Shown here: positions 11,691 through 22,144 of the stretch, piece after piece
Numbering within the stretch: the stretch's first letter is position 1
How the letters are laid out: each line of letters starts with the position of its first letter
DNA from: Fasciolopsis buskii
Lineage: Eukaryota > Platyhelminthes > Trematoda > Plagiorchiida > Fasciolidae
Direction of reading: 5' to 3'
Length of the DNA: 64,000 bases
Assembly: GCA_008360955.1 (NCBI GenBank)
Contig: LUCM01006508.1
Coordinates: 16,810 to 80,809 of the forward strand
The notes under the pieces: model-generated
The model's input: the letters and a program-made list of their open reading frames with translations, nothing else
Told to the model about the DNA's origin: nothing
The model's database searches: none
Translations under genes and position numbers: made by a program

Positions 11691-14600
11691 CATCAGCATT
11701 ATCGTTCAGCGTTAAACAGCAAGGCAAGCCTCACTGACCGCTGGGTTTCCCCAAAGTGACACGCTTCTACAAAAAGAGTGAATATCAAAGGGGAACAGGG
11801 AGTGAACCTACACAGGCGGAAAATAATAAGATGCTGCTGCAGCCAACACACGAAACACAGTCTAATTGTACAAACGCACGTGTTTTCAATCATTCTGATT
11901 CGATAGAAAATGACGACACGATTACCACTGTTCACGGTTCACTACCACATCCTTCAATGTCTTCAGCCAACAAATCGACGAGTCTTTCCGACCCCAACCA
12001 CGAAGGCGTGAGACACCTAATTTACCTTACTTCGCTGTACATTTTCTCATTCATCGTTGCCACGTCATCTGTTGGCCTCCACATGGCTTCTTCCATTCCT
12101 TAGGAGGAACACAAAATAAGGCACGGTATGGTAGACGAGTGTTCGTCATACGCAACACGTGACCCAACCAGCGCAGTCGACTAAGTTTCATACGCTGAAA
12201 CAAGCTATTCTCAAAAGTGGCACCCAATACTAGATCCCTAACCTCAATATTGCTCACCCGGTCACTCCATCCAACCCTAACCATACCACGTAAAAATCGG
12301 TTGTCGAAAATCTCCAACCGACGAACATAGCCCACACGCATACTCCACGTCTCACAACTGTACAACAGAACTGAACGCACTGCAGCACAGTACACACGAC
12401 CACTCAACTTCAGTGAAATATCAGGCCGACGCCACAAGTGCTTCAATCCAGCGTAAGCTGCACGAGCCTTGGATATACGCATACTTACCTCCAATCCCGA
12501 GCTACCATCGTTAGACACGCAGCTACCAAGATAGGTGAAACGGTTCACAGTCGTCATTTCCTCTCCATCCAGTATCAAGTTCGGCGCTGCTGTCGTCCAG
12601 TCCTGTAACAGTACTTTGCACTTTGAAGGTGCAAACCACATGCCAAACCCAGCAACCGATCTCAACAGTCTATCTAGTGCCCGTTGTGCATGGTCCGCAG
12701 ACTCGAACAGACACACGACGTCGTCTGCGTAATCTAGGTCGCATAGCTTCCGTCCACTTCCCAGTTCGACTCCTACATCTCGGAGACCTCCTAAAGCATC
12801 TTCCATCACCTCGTCCATGACGAAGTTGAACAAGAACGCCACTAGTCGGTTCGAATGAACGTGACAGTTCACCGTATACCCTAACGCGACCATAGGTACG
12901 CAACAGGTTCACAAACTTCGTTGGCATACCCTTCCGGTGGAGAACACTGAGTAGTGCTGGTCGATCCACGGAGTCGAAAGCACCTTTCAAGTCGAGGAAG
13001 ACTACGATCGTAGGGCGGCGATGCGTGTGGCGCGTTTCGAGTATCGGTCGAAGAGTGAATATTTCGTCGATGCAACCTCGACCTGGCCGAAATCCGGCCT
13101 GTTGTTCGCGGATATTACTCTCGCGAATAGGTGTCAAACGGCGCAGCATCATCGAAGCCAATACCTTAGTATCTATCGGAATTAAAATAATCCCACGATG
13201 ATTGCTACAGTCACTCCGTGTGCCCTTCTTGAAGATGAGTATAATCATTGACTCACCTCAAGATAACGGAATACGCTCCTCGTTACAAATATCATGAAGC
13301 AAGAAGGTAAGTGATTTCACCAGCACTTCTCCACCCAATTTGAAAAGAACTGGAGGAAGTTCGTCTGGACCGGCAGCTTTTCCCCTCTTCAGAAGCCCAA
13401 TATTCGACTGCACTTCCACTTCCGTTGGGGGATCAAGTGAAACCTCCCAAGGATTCACAGCTCCAGACGTCGGACTAGATACGATAGCGTATGGCCAGCT
13501 AAAATGATTCTTGAAGTGCTCTGCCCAACGGTCCAGTCTTTCCTGTCTACCATGGATGAGCTCTCCATTTTTATCGCACACGACTTTACTAACCGAAGTT
13601 CGCCGTTGTCGCCCACCGCTGTCGCGTATGAGCTCCATTAGACTTAGCGACGCTTGCGAGATCCAGTGTTTTTGATGAACACTAGATCTGGGACCGCAGG
13701 CGACATTTGCTGCCAAATGCATCGCCTGCTAAATTTGATCCCACTGCTCCCCTATACTGCTACTGGTCGCAGTTCTTAGTTTCTCGGGTAGTTCCTGTTC
13801 GTAGCTGCTGCGAACAGCCGAATCAGACAAACGTTCGACAGCCAATCGGATTTGTGGCCTGCGTCGATGGTCATTCAGCTGCAGCAAAAATCGCATTAAA
13901 ACTGAGGCATGGTCCGATTCGACGTACGTGTTCCAGTACGATCTACAGTTCTAGACAGAACCGTGCCAACGGTAGCTAACCCCAATATGGTCAATTTGAC
14001 TCAAAGTACCTGTCGAGTTAAAACGCCATGTTGCTGTGCGACGCGAACTGTGTCGGAAATTCGTACTAGATAGGAATAAATGATTATCTGCACAGAATTG
14101 AAGAAGTCTTTCCCCGTTGTCTGTCCGTTGTGCAGGCAAGGCGCATTGCCCGCCTAAACAGGACTCCGATGCACTCAGTGCATTAAAGTCACCTGCTATC
14201 ACTACAATATCAGAGCTTTTGCTCTTCCGAACAAGAGTGACGAGGTTATCGTAAAACTCGTCCTTCTCCATGTCAGTGCTGCAGTCTGTGGGAGCGTATG
14301 CCGAGATAACAAATAAACTACGCTTAACACTACTATCCTTCAGGACGCCGACTGATCCCTGCAATCTCACAGCACACAAGCGACTGTTGACTGGGATCCA
14401 ATCTAAAAGGGCTGCTTCAGCCTTCTCACTCAAGACTATTCCTACACCACGTTGACCCACAGCTTGAGCTGCTTCGTCTCCTGAAGTGCGAAGAAAATAT
14501 CTTGACGAGACATTTGGCGCAGTCAGTTGAATTACTCTAGTCTACTCGAATCCTGAATTCGTGTTTCACTCACGCAGCAGACATCAATAGAAAGTGAGTC

Positions 14601-15340
14601 AGTTCACTGTCAGAGCCAAACACGCCCGTTGGCCAGCCTGCATTAAAGTGCGCACATTGAAGGAATCCAGATGCAGAGGCTGACGAGGCCTGAGAAAATG
14701 TGAGCTAACAGACTGAAAACCACCTACTACACTACTTGTCAACGAACCGTTGCGAGTATTGGGCGTGTTGTCAATGGAAATACTATGGGTAGGCAGAAGG
14801 GGCAAACAGATTGGGTTGGAAACAGAAGAGACAGGTTGAATAAAAGAGAGGGAACTCCGAGTAGTAGCATACTTATCACTACCCACCCTTCCCCCGCTCG
14901 ATGCAATGGGCAGCGCGGTCCTGATTATCCTGCGCGACGACCGATGCAGTATGGAATTATTTGTAGGCGTGTAACTAATGGGGAATAATGGACGGGTACT
15001 GCTAGGGAGTCCAGCCGTTAGGCAGAAGAACGATTAGGATTCTCAACCAAAGCCTTTGGTTCTGACAAGAACCTGACCGCAAGGCAGCGAGGTACAGCTG
15101 AGTGGGCACCCATCTACTTGGATCAATTATTCTTCCACTCGTTTTTGTGATTGAGCTGCTAACTCAGATCAACTCCCAACTTGGAGAACCAGTAGACCAC
15201 TTCGTCAGGCCTCAATCCATTGACCTTCCAAGCATGATTGGATCTTCGGCTTGAGATAAGCCATCCTTTATAGCTCGTTGGATCATGGATGCACGCAAGC
15301 CGTCACACCACGTCAAGGTGTAGTCTCGTTCTCAGTGCAT
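11690..15340 (-). mobile_element. RTE-like retrotransposon copy A, nearly full length
   Basis: This is the most complete RTE copy: 5' leader (15340-14890), endonuclease start (SFNVRTLMQAGQRACLAL), endonuclease core (14460-13951, with ISAYAPTD, VVIAGDFNALS and LSQIDHI), pre-RT, RT (YADD at about 12740) and the C-terminal tract down to 12051. It ends in the family 3' end and an ATGATGA-type tail near 11690. Defects are a deletion fusing ASLSLMEL to LIRDSGG near 13630, a TGA for Trp after ERIPLS (13258), and a 26-bp deletion at about 12836 that removes VRQGCPISPF and shifts the frame. Confidence 0.88.
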
Positions 15341-16135
15341 CACTTGCCTCCGCTCTCGAACGAATCTGTGCTCGGAGCTCTACGGGACATGTCTACTCCA
15401 ATTCTTGCAAGACCTCCCTCCTTTGTGTTCCACTCGAATATCTTCCTTATCCTCCCAGTTAAATTTTGACTCAGCTTCTCTTGGTTCCGCTAAATCAATA
15501 TCATTACTGGGTTTGTTCATTAATTCTTCTCTAAGCTGGTCTCTCTTTGAGTTAACACTTGCTTCTCGGGCTGCGCGCAAAGCTGGTTTTCCATTCTGCA
15601 TCAAACGCTTCTCCTCCTTTGCCCCTTCTTTTCTTAATGGCTTAAATCGACTCGACATTTGAAAACTGCAGCCATGTTTGGGACTAAGCTTCGTCGAGTC
15701 CAACGAAAAGCCGTTCGGTTGATCAGTGACCTCTCCCTGACTGAGAGTCTGCAGTCACTTGCTCATCGCCGAGCAGTCACTTCACTTAAACTTTTCTGTC
15801 CTTATTATTTTGGTTTCTGATCTTTTGAACTCGCTTTGGCAGCTCCCATTCTTACGAAATCCTCTAATTCCTCTCGTATTCAGACGACTATTTATCCTTA
15901 CCAAGTCTTCATCTCTAGATATCGAACTTCTTTATTTTAGTCAGCTTTTCTTTCTCGGAACACTGCCTCCTTCCGTTTCCCAACAATTTCCAATTTTTTC
16001 ACTTTTTAAAAGCAGAATAAACAAGCGAGTTTTACTCGGATGTTCCCAACTTGCATTCCTTTTTACGATGATTTTTTTGATCATGAAGTTACTCTTTTAC
16101 TGTGATTCACTTTATGTAATAAACATCAGCCGGGG
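15340..16135 (+). mobile_element. CR1-like retrotransposon, C-terminal part, interrupted by a foreign segment
   Basis: From about 15676 the plus strand reads TKLRRVQRKAVRLISDLSL, SLQSLAHRRAVTSLKLF and, further on, a FISRYRTSLF / FKSRINK-like tract. This is the conserved C-terminal region of CR1-type ORF2 that follows the RT. Frames are broken several times. The part from 15380 to about 15670 does not look like CR1 and carries the minus-strand small ORF described separately. Confidence 0.6.
15380..15658 (-). CDS. Uncharacterised 92-residue charged ORF inside CR1 debris
   Basis: An ATG at 15658 opens a 92-codon frame ending in TAG at 15382-15380. The predicted peptide is Lys/Glu/Arg-rich, with MSSRFKPLRKEGAKEEKR at the start, an amphipathic AREASVNSKRDQLREEL in the middle and SKFNWEDKEDIRVEH near the end. 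It has no hydrophobic segment. The composition looks protein-like, but I do not recognise the family. There is no oligo-A tract or splice site that would show a retrocopy or an exon. The opposite strand is also open for 85 codons, so chance cannot be excluded. Confidence 0.35.
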   Translation of the reverse strand: MSSRFKPLRKEGAKEEKRLMQNGKPALRAAREASVNSKRDQLREELMNKPSNDIDLAEPREAESKFNWEDKEDIRVEHKGGRSCKNWSRHVP

Positions 16136-16782
16136 GATCATTGATGAACTGAGTTAGCACCAAAAATATTATTGATAACAGATCTAGAGTATGCTGTAGC
16201 CCAGGATCAAATGCTCTATCCAGACTCTTCGGACAAGGCTATGGCAGACAACCGGCTTGGTACATCGGTTTTGCGCAAGTATTTCTCCCGTCCAATCTGC
16301 ACTTATATCTTACGCCTTGCCTGCTATGTAAAAATTTCAAGTTATATGTAGTGAAATGAATGGATGTGAAAACGAAATAATAGGAAAGCGGAAATAGTGC
16401 ATACATATGTCCTTCGAATCCAACATGGCCACTACCTGCGATACAATCATGAAGTCGTTTGCAATATCCTCCAACACTTCACATAAATTTAAAGTTAAAC
16501 ATGATCCACGGACTGAAACCTTGTATTTTAACTTTGCAAATAATGACGGTAAGTCAGACAGATCGCACGCTCTCAAACCCACTGTATTTTCTTGATCCAC
16601 CAATGTAACCACCAAGCGCCTAATGGATGTCTCGGAGAGTAGAACGTATCAAAATAATAAATGAAGTATCTACAGCCTGGGTCACGACCAATCTCAAACC
16701 GTATAAAGACATCCGGGATGGTCCCCATGATACGACCATTCAATTGGCAGATCAGTAAGATCTATTCGTAAAGAAGACTCAC
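16136..16782. other. Abl intron sequence without recognised element
   Basis: This is short unique-looking intron sequence immediately downstream (in gene direction) of the activation-loop exon. No motif was seen. Confidence 0.4.
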
Positions 16783-16956
16783 TTTGACGAGAAAACGTAG
16801 TAAGCCAGACCTTCGGGAGCAGTCCATTTGATAGGGAATTTGGCTCCGTTGCGAGCAGTGTACGTATCCTGTCGTTGCATGTACCTCGCCAAGCCAAAAT
16901 CCGCAACTTTAATCAGATGACGTTCACCAACGAGACAATTGCGGGCAGCCAAATCC
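16783..16956 (-). CDS. Abl: Abl exon: catalytic loop, DFG and activation loop
   Basis: This 174-nt exon has acceptor ACATCAG ending at 16957 and donor GTGAGT beginning at 16782. It is entered by one base that completes Arg of HRD and leaves with two bases of a Lys codon. It encodes [27 protein letters not shown], the activation loop with a phospho-acceptor Tyr ([11 protein letters not shown]) and the substrate/APE segment [13 protein letters not shown]. All catalytic residues (HRD Asp, AARN Asn, DFG Asp, APE Glu) are present, so the kinase should be active. The activation loop appears one residue longer than in ABL1. Confidence 0.97.
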
Positions 16957-17103
16957 CTGATGTTCATGGTGATCGAATGGAAATTAAGATAAGATTAAAA
17001 CAGCTGAAAAAGGTAGTGCAAAATCATACAGAACAAAAACAAATAAAACAACTAAGTATAATACGCACAAAAAATCATAAAATATCTCTTTCTTAGCGAA
17101 CGC

Positions 17104-17305
17104 GACATCATCATTATCATCGTACAACGTTAACAACAGGAGGAACCCCGCTGGGGGTGCCTTTATCATCTTGTCGCACATACAAAATGAAAGAATGAAT
17201 GCGAAAGATGAACGAAAAGTGGACCCGCAGGATAGGCGAAAAAAACAAACACAGAATTGGCCAATGCACGGGATACACAACTTAATTGGACAAACGCACA
17301 TATCC
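17104..17305 (-). mobile_element. RTE 3'-end fragment
   Basis: It begins with a CATCATCATTATCATCGT tail followed by a diverged version of the 3' UTR seen at 11.7-11.9 kb (shared TTAATTGGACAAACGCACAT tract). It is truncated where the plus-strand RTE fragment starts. Confidence 0.55.
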
Positions 17306-17309
17306 CCAA

Positions 17310-17892
17310 CATTCCGACTAAACACAAACCGACAGCGTGCACTGTGCCGCAGTGCAGTCAGTTCTGTTGTACGGTTGCGAAACATGGAGTATGCATGTCG
17401 GAGATGCCGTCGGTTAGAGGTTTTCCATCACCAATGTTTACGTAGTATGGCTAGGATTGGATGGAGTGACCGGGTGAGTAATGTGGAGTTCAGGAATCTA
17501 ATACTAGGTGCCGGCTCGCAGAATACCTTGTTTCACCGCATGGAACTAAGTAGACTACGCCGAGTTGTTCACGTATTGCGTATGTCGTCTACCATATAGT
17601 GCCATGTGGAGGCCAACAGATGATATGGCAATGTGGATTGAGAAAATGTACCCCGAACGTAGCTAGAGTAGGTGTCTCACGTCTTTGTGGTTGGGGTCCG
17701 AAAGACCCGCCAACTAGCTGGCTGAAGACACTGAAGGATATGACGGCGATCCGTGAACAAAGACGATCGTGGTGTCATTTTCTGTCGAATCAGAATGATT
17801 GAAAAAGCTCGTTTGTGCATTTAGACAGTGTTCGGTATGCTGGCTACTGCAGCAGTGGTTAGTGAGGCTTGCCTTACTGTTTAACGCTGAAT
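17310..17892 (+). mobile_element. RTE 3' fragment (C-terminal ORF2 and 3' UTR)
   Basis: The plus strand reads CETWSMHVGDVRRLEVF-like sequence (with one frameshift), then WSDRVSNVEFRNLILGAGS. A second frame (17599-17802) runs from MPCGGQQMIWQCGLRKC to WCHFLSNQND and a stop. The 3' UTR ends GGCTTGCCTTACTGTTTAAC just before a GAT repeat tail. It is 5'-truncated, the typical product of target-primed reverse transcription. Confidence 0.8.
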
Positions 17893-17896
17893 GATA

Positions 17897-17930
<34 letters not shown>

Positions 17931-17931
17931 C
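17891..17931 (+). repeat. (GAT)n tail of RTE fragment
   Basis: About a dozen GAT/ATG units directly follow the RTE 3' end. RTE-clade elements characteristically end in short tandem repeats rather than poly(A), so this supports the clade call. Confidence 0.85.
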
Positions 17932-18029
17932 AGCATGATCATCACTGCTCGCTGTTCGCTGCTGCACACTGCAATCTTTTCGGTCGACTGGTCGATGGAC
18001 CTCAAGAAAACTAACCACTAAAATGTGAA

Positions 18030-18245
18030 GCGCCTACCTCATCCAGGTTATCTTCAAGCTTTTACTTCCTTCAATAATGAAATAACAATGCACATCATTT
18101 TTGCGGAATGGGGCCGCGGCCAACAAAGAGCTGACAAGTGGGGAGGCTGACCGGCGATGGGCGGATTCGAACCCGCGACCTACATGTCCGAACGCCACGA
18201 CCTTTTTCGCTTGACCACCAACACTATATATTTTCTGATTCACCG
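18030..18245 (-). mobile_element. tRNA-derived SINE-like repeat (second type)
   Basis: The minus strand contains GGTGGTCAAGCGAAAAAGG (box-A-like) and, 40 bases on, GGGTTCGAATCCGCCC, a perfect box B / T-loop. A non-tRNA body follows down to about 18030. The acceptor stem is not closed, so it is a tRNA-like pseudogene or SINE rather than a functional tRNA. No hammerhead core was seen. Only one copy is in the window. Confidence 0.55.
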
Positions 18246-18259
18246 CCGCCGCGCAACTT

Positions 18260-18650
18260 GTTCATTTCCATATGGCTCCCCCACCAAAAGAGAAGGATGG
18301 AAAAGATTGGGCGAAATCCTGCTTGTTGTTTGCGGAGGTTACTCTCAGCAGCCGGTGAAAGACGGCGCATCAACATTGAAGGCAACACCTAGAAAACTAT
18401 CGTGAGCAAACTAACCCGATGATGATTACGACAGTCACCTAATATTCCCTCCTTGAAGATGGGTACAAGCAATGACTTTTTTGTGATAATGGAATACGCT
18501 TCCTTAACGGCAAGAAGCTAGGTGCTAGCATTACAGCAACCACACTCTTATGCGAAGAACCGCGGGAACTTCGTCGAGATCGGTCGATTTTCCGCATTTC
18601 ACCAGTTAAACAACAAAATGGGTAGACCACGTAATCCAGTCATACTGCAA
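18260..18650 (-). mobile_element. Old RTE-like fragment (RT N-terminal part)
   Basis: Broken minus-strand frames give MRRLSPAAESNLRKQQAGF, equivalent to RRLTPIRESNIREQQAGFRP of the younger copies. A diverged pre-RT tract lies upstream. It is a different, older RTE lineage. Confidence 0.5.
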
Positions 18651-18959
18651 GGCTGTGTGGGGAGAAAATTCAAGCAAGATTCAGTTTGCTGATCCTGTTT
18701 TGAAAACAGAAAGACTGTAATATGCTGGAAATACAGAGAAGAAGAATGCTTCGGAGCTTTACAACACGTGGGAAAAAGGAGTTCTACGTCTAGAGATGGT
18801 GACTAGATAAGGGATGGCTGGATGCCTAAATACGAGAAACCCAGCGCCCAGGGGAAACTGCCACGCAGGATTCCAGGCCATGCAGACCTCGGGGCCAACG
18901 ATGGACATCTTTGACTTCAATTGCTCAGCTGAATGTTGGTAAATGCGCACTACGGATAA

Positions 18960-19210
18960 CAGGTACGATGACAAGCGCGAATCGTTCAAGTTAGCTGAAT
19001 AGGAGTCTAGTAAATGATTGCCAGCAGTGGTGAACAGAAGAATGTATGGAAATGGAAAAGGCTGTGACTGCGGGAAACAACAGGAACCTTTACTAGCTGA
19101 TTAGGAGTGGTGGTCCACGAAAGTCAATTGTAAGGTTTGCAAGGAATCCAACAGCTCGTTGATTCGCTCTCAAGAACGCTCGCTAAGCGTTTGACAGAGG
19201 AGTCTAGCGA
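18960..19210 (+). mobile_element. Old RTE-like fragment (pre-RT region)
   Basis: The plus strand reads a degenerate version of the segment KVAEEMEVASASGNSQRLFKLI..GG found in younger copies (MEKAVTAGNNRNL.., LIRSGGPRKS). It is short and frameshifted. Confidence 0.4.
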
Positions 19211-21658
19211 CTAGTTTAGTTGGTTTAATTCGGCTTACGCTCGGAAATGAAACAATGACGTCGATGAGGATGGAAATTTCCTTTTTGTTGAAAACATTGC
19301 AACTTACTCTTAGGTCATGTCAGAGAGTCAAAATGAAAAGACAAAAGGGAAAAAGAAAAAAATATTTCTCAGTTTCCTCACACATCTCTACGCTGTATGA
19401 CTTTTGATTTTAAGGAGGAAGGGGAGTTTAGTGAAGGCGGCCGCATAAATTCCCTTGTTGAATTATATTACGAACCACATCCGTCAGCGCTTATAGCCAA
19501 TGACATTCGTTTATTGGGCATTAAAAATAATGTCAAATCCATTTTTTTCCATCTATACACGAAGTTATAAGGCGAATATCGCATTCTTTTGTCTAACATA
19601 GGCAAAAACAGCAATGCGAGGTGTATGACAGACAAGTGTGTACGCAAAAAACTATCATAAACAAGTTTCGTAGCTCGATATTCTCTGACTAATTACAATA
19701 AATGAAAAGACTCATAAGACTGAAAGTATTGCGTCTACCAAAGTCAAAAAAAACAACCTTAAGCTTGATCGTGTGAAGGAAGCAGATTATCGCAGCACAA
19801 CTGCCATATGATTACCGATAGGAGGAATCAGTAAGGCATTCATCATTATTCATTAATCTTATTCCTCGCGATTAACAGACCACCATCAACTGAGTAAAAC
19901 AGAGCCAGGGAAATTCAAGTCCTTCAGCGACAGTAAAAAAACTAGCACATATATCGTTCCGTTTGATTAACCCTACAGTGAAAGGCAGTAAAATAGAAGA
20001 CTGCAGGAAACGCGGTCAGAGTACATTCAACGAATTCGTTAGCAAACACATCGCCTTTTAATCGGTAAAAAATATATCGTTTTCCCAAAGGCCTTAGCAA
20101 GCAAATATTCAGAATAAAAAACATCGCGATAGGGAGTGCTCTTGTCCTGCTGAAATTTGGGATACCATGAGTAATGTTCCCAAATGCAAGTTTACAATCA
20201 AATAGTTCATGAACAAGTATAGAAAGATCATACCACTGTTACTGAGGATGCACTAACTATTCCATTTAGACCGAAAACGAAGCGCTTGTGATCTAAACGG
20301 AAATCTCACTGATCATAAGGCCGTGAAAATCAATCTTACGACTACCGGATGGCTGTTGCCTCAGACAACATGCCTTCGCCAGTCACGACAACCCTTCCAC
20401 CACCACAAATGCATTTTGCGCGATTTAGTGTTCCCGAGGGCAGCGAGCGTCAACTGTGTATTCAGCTGACAGCACACAATGATATGTGCACTCATGCGCA
20501 CACAGAAGACTAGGCATCAAACTACACAAACGACGGCAAAATCTCGCAAGGACAGTAGGCGACAGCTGTTCTGGTCAGCTTAGTGGTAGAGAGTTGAAGA
20601 AAAGGAAGCCACAGAGACCACTGTATGGCTCCTAACCCCACCCAAGTATGAAGGGTTGGGATCGTTAAGCGGTACCAACAACAACCCAAATGCCAAAAGG
20701 GTACGTCCACGCGAGGCCTTCTGGTTAGGCAAGACAGCATAATCAGTTTCTCAAAAAACTACCATCTAGCCACCCCATTCAGTCAAAAGTTTCGGGGTAT
20801 GGTTACACTAGAGCGGTCGGTTGATTAGCTGTGGGACTTAAGTGCCAGTAGTGTTCGACGGCGAAAAACAGCAGTGTCTGAGATAGGAGTGTGTACGTGC
20901 GTATACGGATTATGAAGCTCGTCTGAACTCGAGGCTAGTGACTCATTGGCAACAAACGTAAGTGGCCGACTGCGTCCGATAGAAAGAATATGACGTGAGA
21001 GGGGAGCAAACAATAACATACAAGTATTATAGTAATTTCCATTGAGATTGCAGCTCGATGTAGGTGAATCGGGTACTACAACTCGTGGGGTTCCCGTAAT
21101 GATACATATGCCAATGTGTATATTTCTGTTGACCACTTCCTCATTGTGTGCTTTGAGATCCGAAAACCACATTCGTGATTCAATACCAGCGTGTATGATC
21201 GCAAATATAACTAAGACGGAAACAGATCGCACCGAAAATCCCGTTAGGAGAAGCGAATCACCGATAGTAACTGAAGGAATTAAATCATCTTTGCACGACG
21301 GTAGTTCCAAGGTGGTCAGTTTCAATGTGCATTAACAATTTGATGATGTCACTCAAGGAGGCTCGATAACGCCATGAAACTTAATATCTGCAAGCAAACT
21401 AAAGCAGTTTAAAGAATTAGTATAGTAAATAGTCAAATGAAGATACCTAAACCGAAAAGATGGTGTGGTGTCTTTATCATTACTAACTTTTGGCACTCGA
21501 ATAACCGTCAGATTGCGGCTGAAAAAAAAAACAATGTCCAAGAAAGCACATCTAAGAACAACTCTCGACGATATGCTCGAGCAGAACAGCTGGAATAATC
21601 CGCTTGGAGCCGGAAAAAGCTTGCCTATCAAGTGAAAGCCAATCAGGGAACAGTTGGC
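19211..21658. other. Abl intron sequence without recognised element
   Basis: No exon or known repeat was recognised. ORFs of up to 166 codons (20825-21325 minus) lack motifs and overlap open frames on the other strand. I treat them as chance. Confidence 0.4.
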
Positions 21659-21670
21659 GAAGTAAGAAAT

Positions 21671-22132
21671 TTTAGTAGTAGGAGATTGAATGTTTACATG
21701 AAATAATTCACCATGTGATATCATCGCTCAACCCTCTATAAAGAAACCATGGAAGCACTGTACTACTAAAATGTATCAAGTAATCAAGCTCTGTAGGTCA
21801 TATGCAAAGCCTTCGTCGTACTTAGGCTACCTGCACAGAAGTCATCTATCAGTAGGGGTCGATCGCTGTGAGCCAACGGACAGTAACCATGCAAATCAGT
21901 GACGGATAAGTGCAACATCATGTGATGAAGTTCAACAAACCGTTCGGGGCCTGCCCGGTAGCATAATGGCTAAGACGTTCGACTCAGAATCGTTCGTCCC
22001 AGGTTCGCGTCCCAGTTCGGGCGCGGTCCATATGCACTGCTCATAATCCCTAACAAGCATGAAACAGCTGTACACTGCTTCCATGGTTTCTTTATCGTGA
22101 GTTGAGCGATCATATCACATGGTGAATTATTT
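21671..22132 (+). mobile_element. Hammerhead SINE-like insertion with 5' inversion (copy 2)
   Basis: Left part 21671-21760 is inverted: on the minus strand it starts CAGTGCTTCC, the first bases after the ribozyme cleavage site, and runs to TACTACTAAAAT. Right part 21761-22132 is direct: from TACTACTAAAAT through CTGTAGGTCATATG, a 113-bp tract unique to this copy, the tRNA-like head (box B at about 22000-22012), the hammerhead and 60 bases beyond. Adding the 80 bases missing from the direct part gives about 392 nt from one cleavage site to the next. So the template RNA appears to be one full unit plus 60 nt. The inversion pattern is that of twin priming. Confidence 0.75.
22034..22078 (+). ncRNA. 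Hammerhead ribozyme motif, type I (copy 2, degenerate)
   Basis: It has the same 45-nt layout as copy 1 with no indel. GAAA (22061-22064) is intact, stem III ACAGCTGT is intact and the cleavage-site UA is at 22071-22072. The core CTCATAA (22040-22046) carries G5-to-C and G8-to-A changes relative to CTGATGA, and stem I has one mismatch at 22075. These changes should abolish activity in this copy. Confidence 0.65.
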
Positions 22133-22144
22133 GAAGTAAGAAAT

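Larger units (their letters stand above)
21659..22144 (+). repeat. 12-bp target-site duplication flanking SINE insertion
   Basis: GAAGTAAGAAAT occurs at 21659-21670 and again at 22133-22144, exactly bracketing the SINE-derived sequence. This marks 21671-22132 as a single insertion event made by target-primed reverse transcription. Confidence 0.8.

Noticed and set aside
17891..17931. GAT repeat as a CRISPR-like or satellite array
   Set aside because: It is the simple-repeat tail of an RTE element directly after its 3' UTR.
20825..21325. 166-codon minus-strand ORF
   Set aside because: It overlaps a 97-codon frame on the plus strand and has no recognisable domain; best explained by chance.
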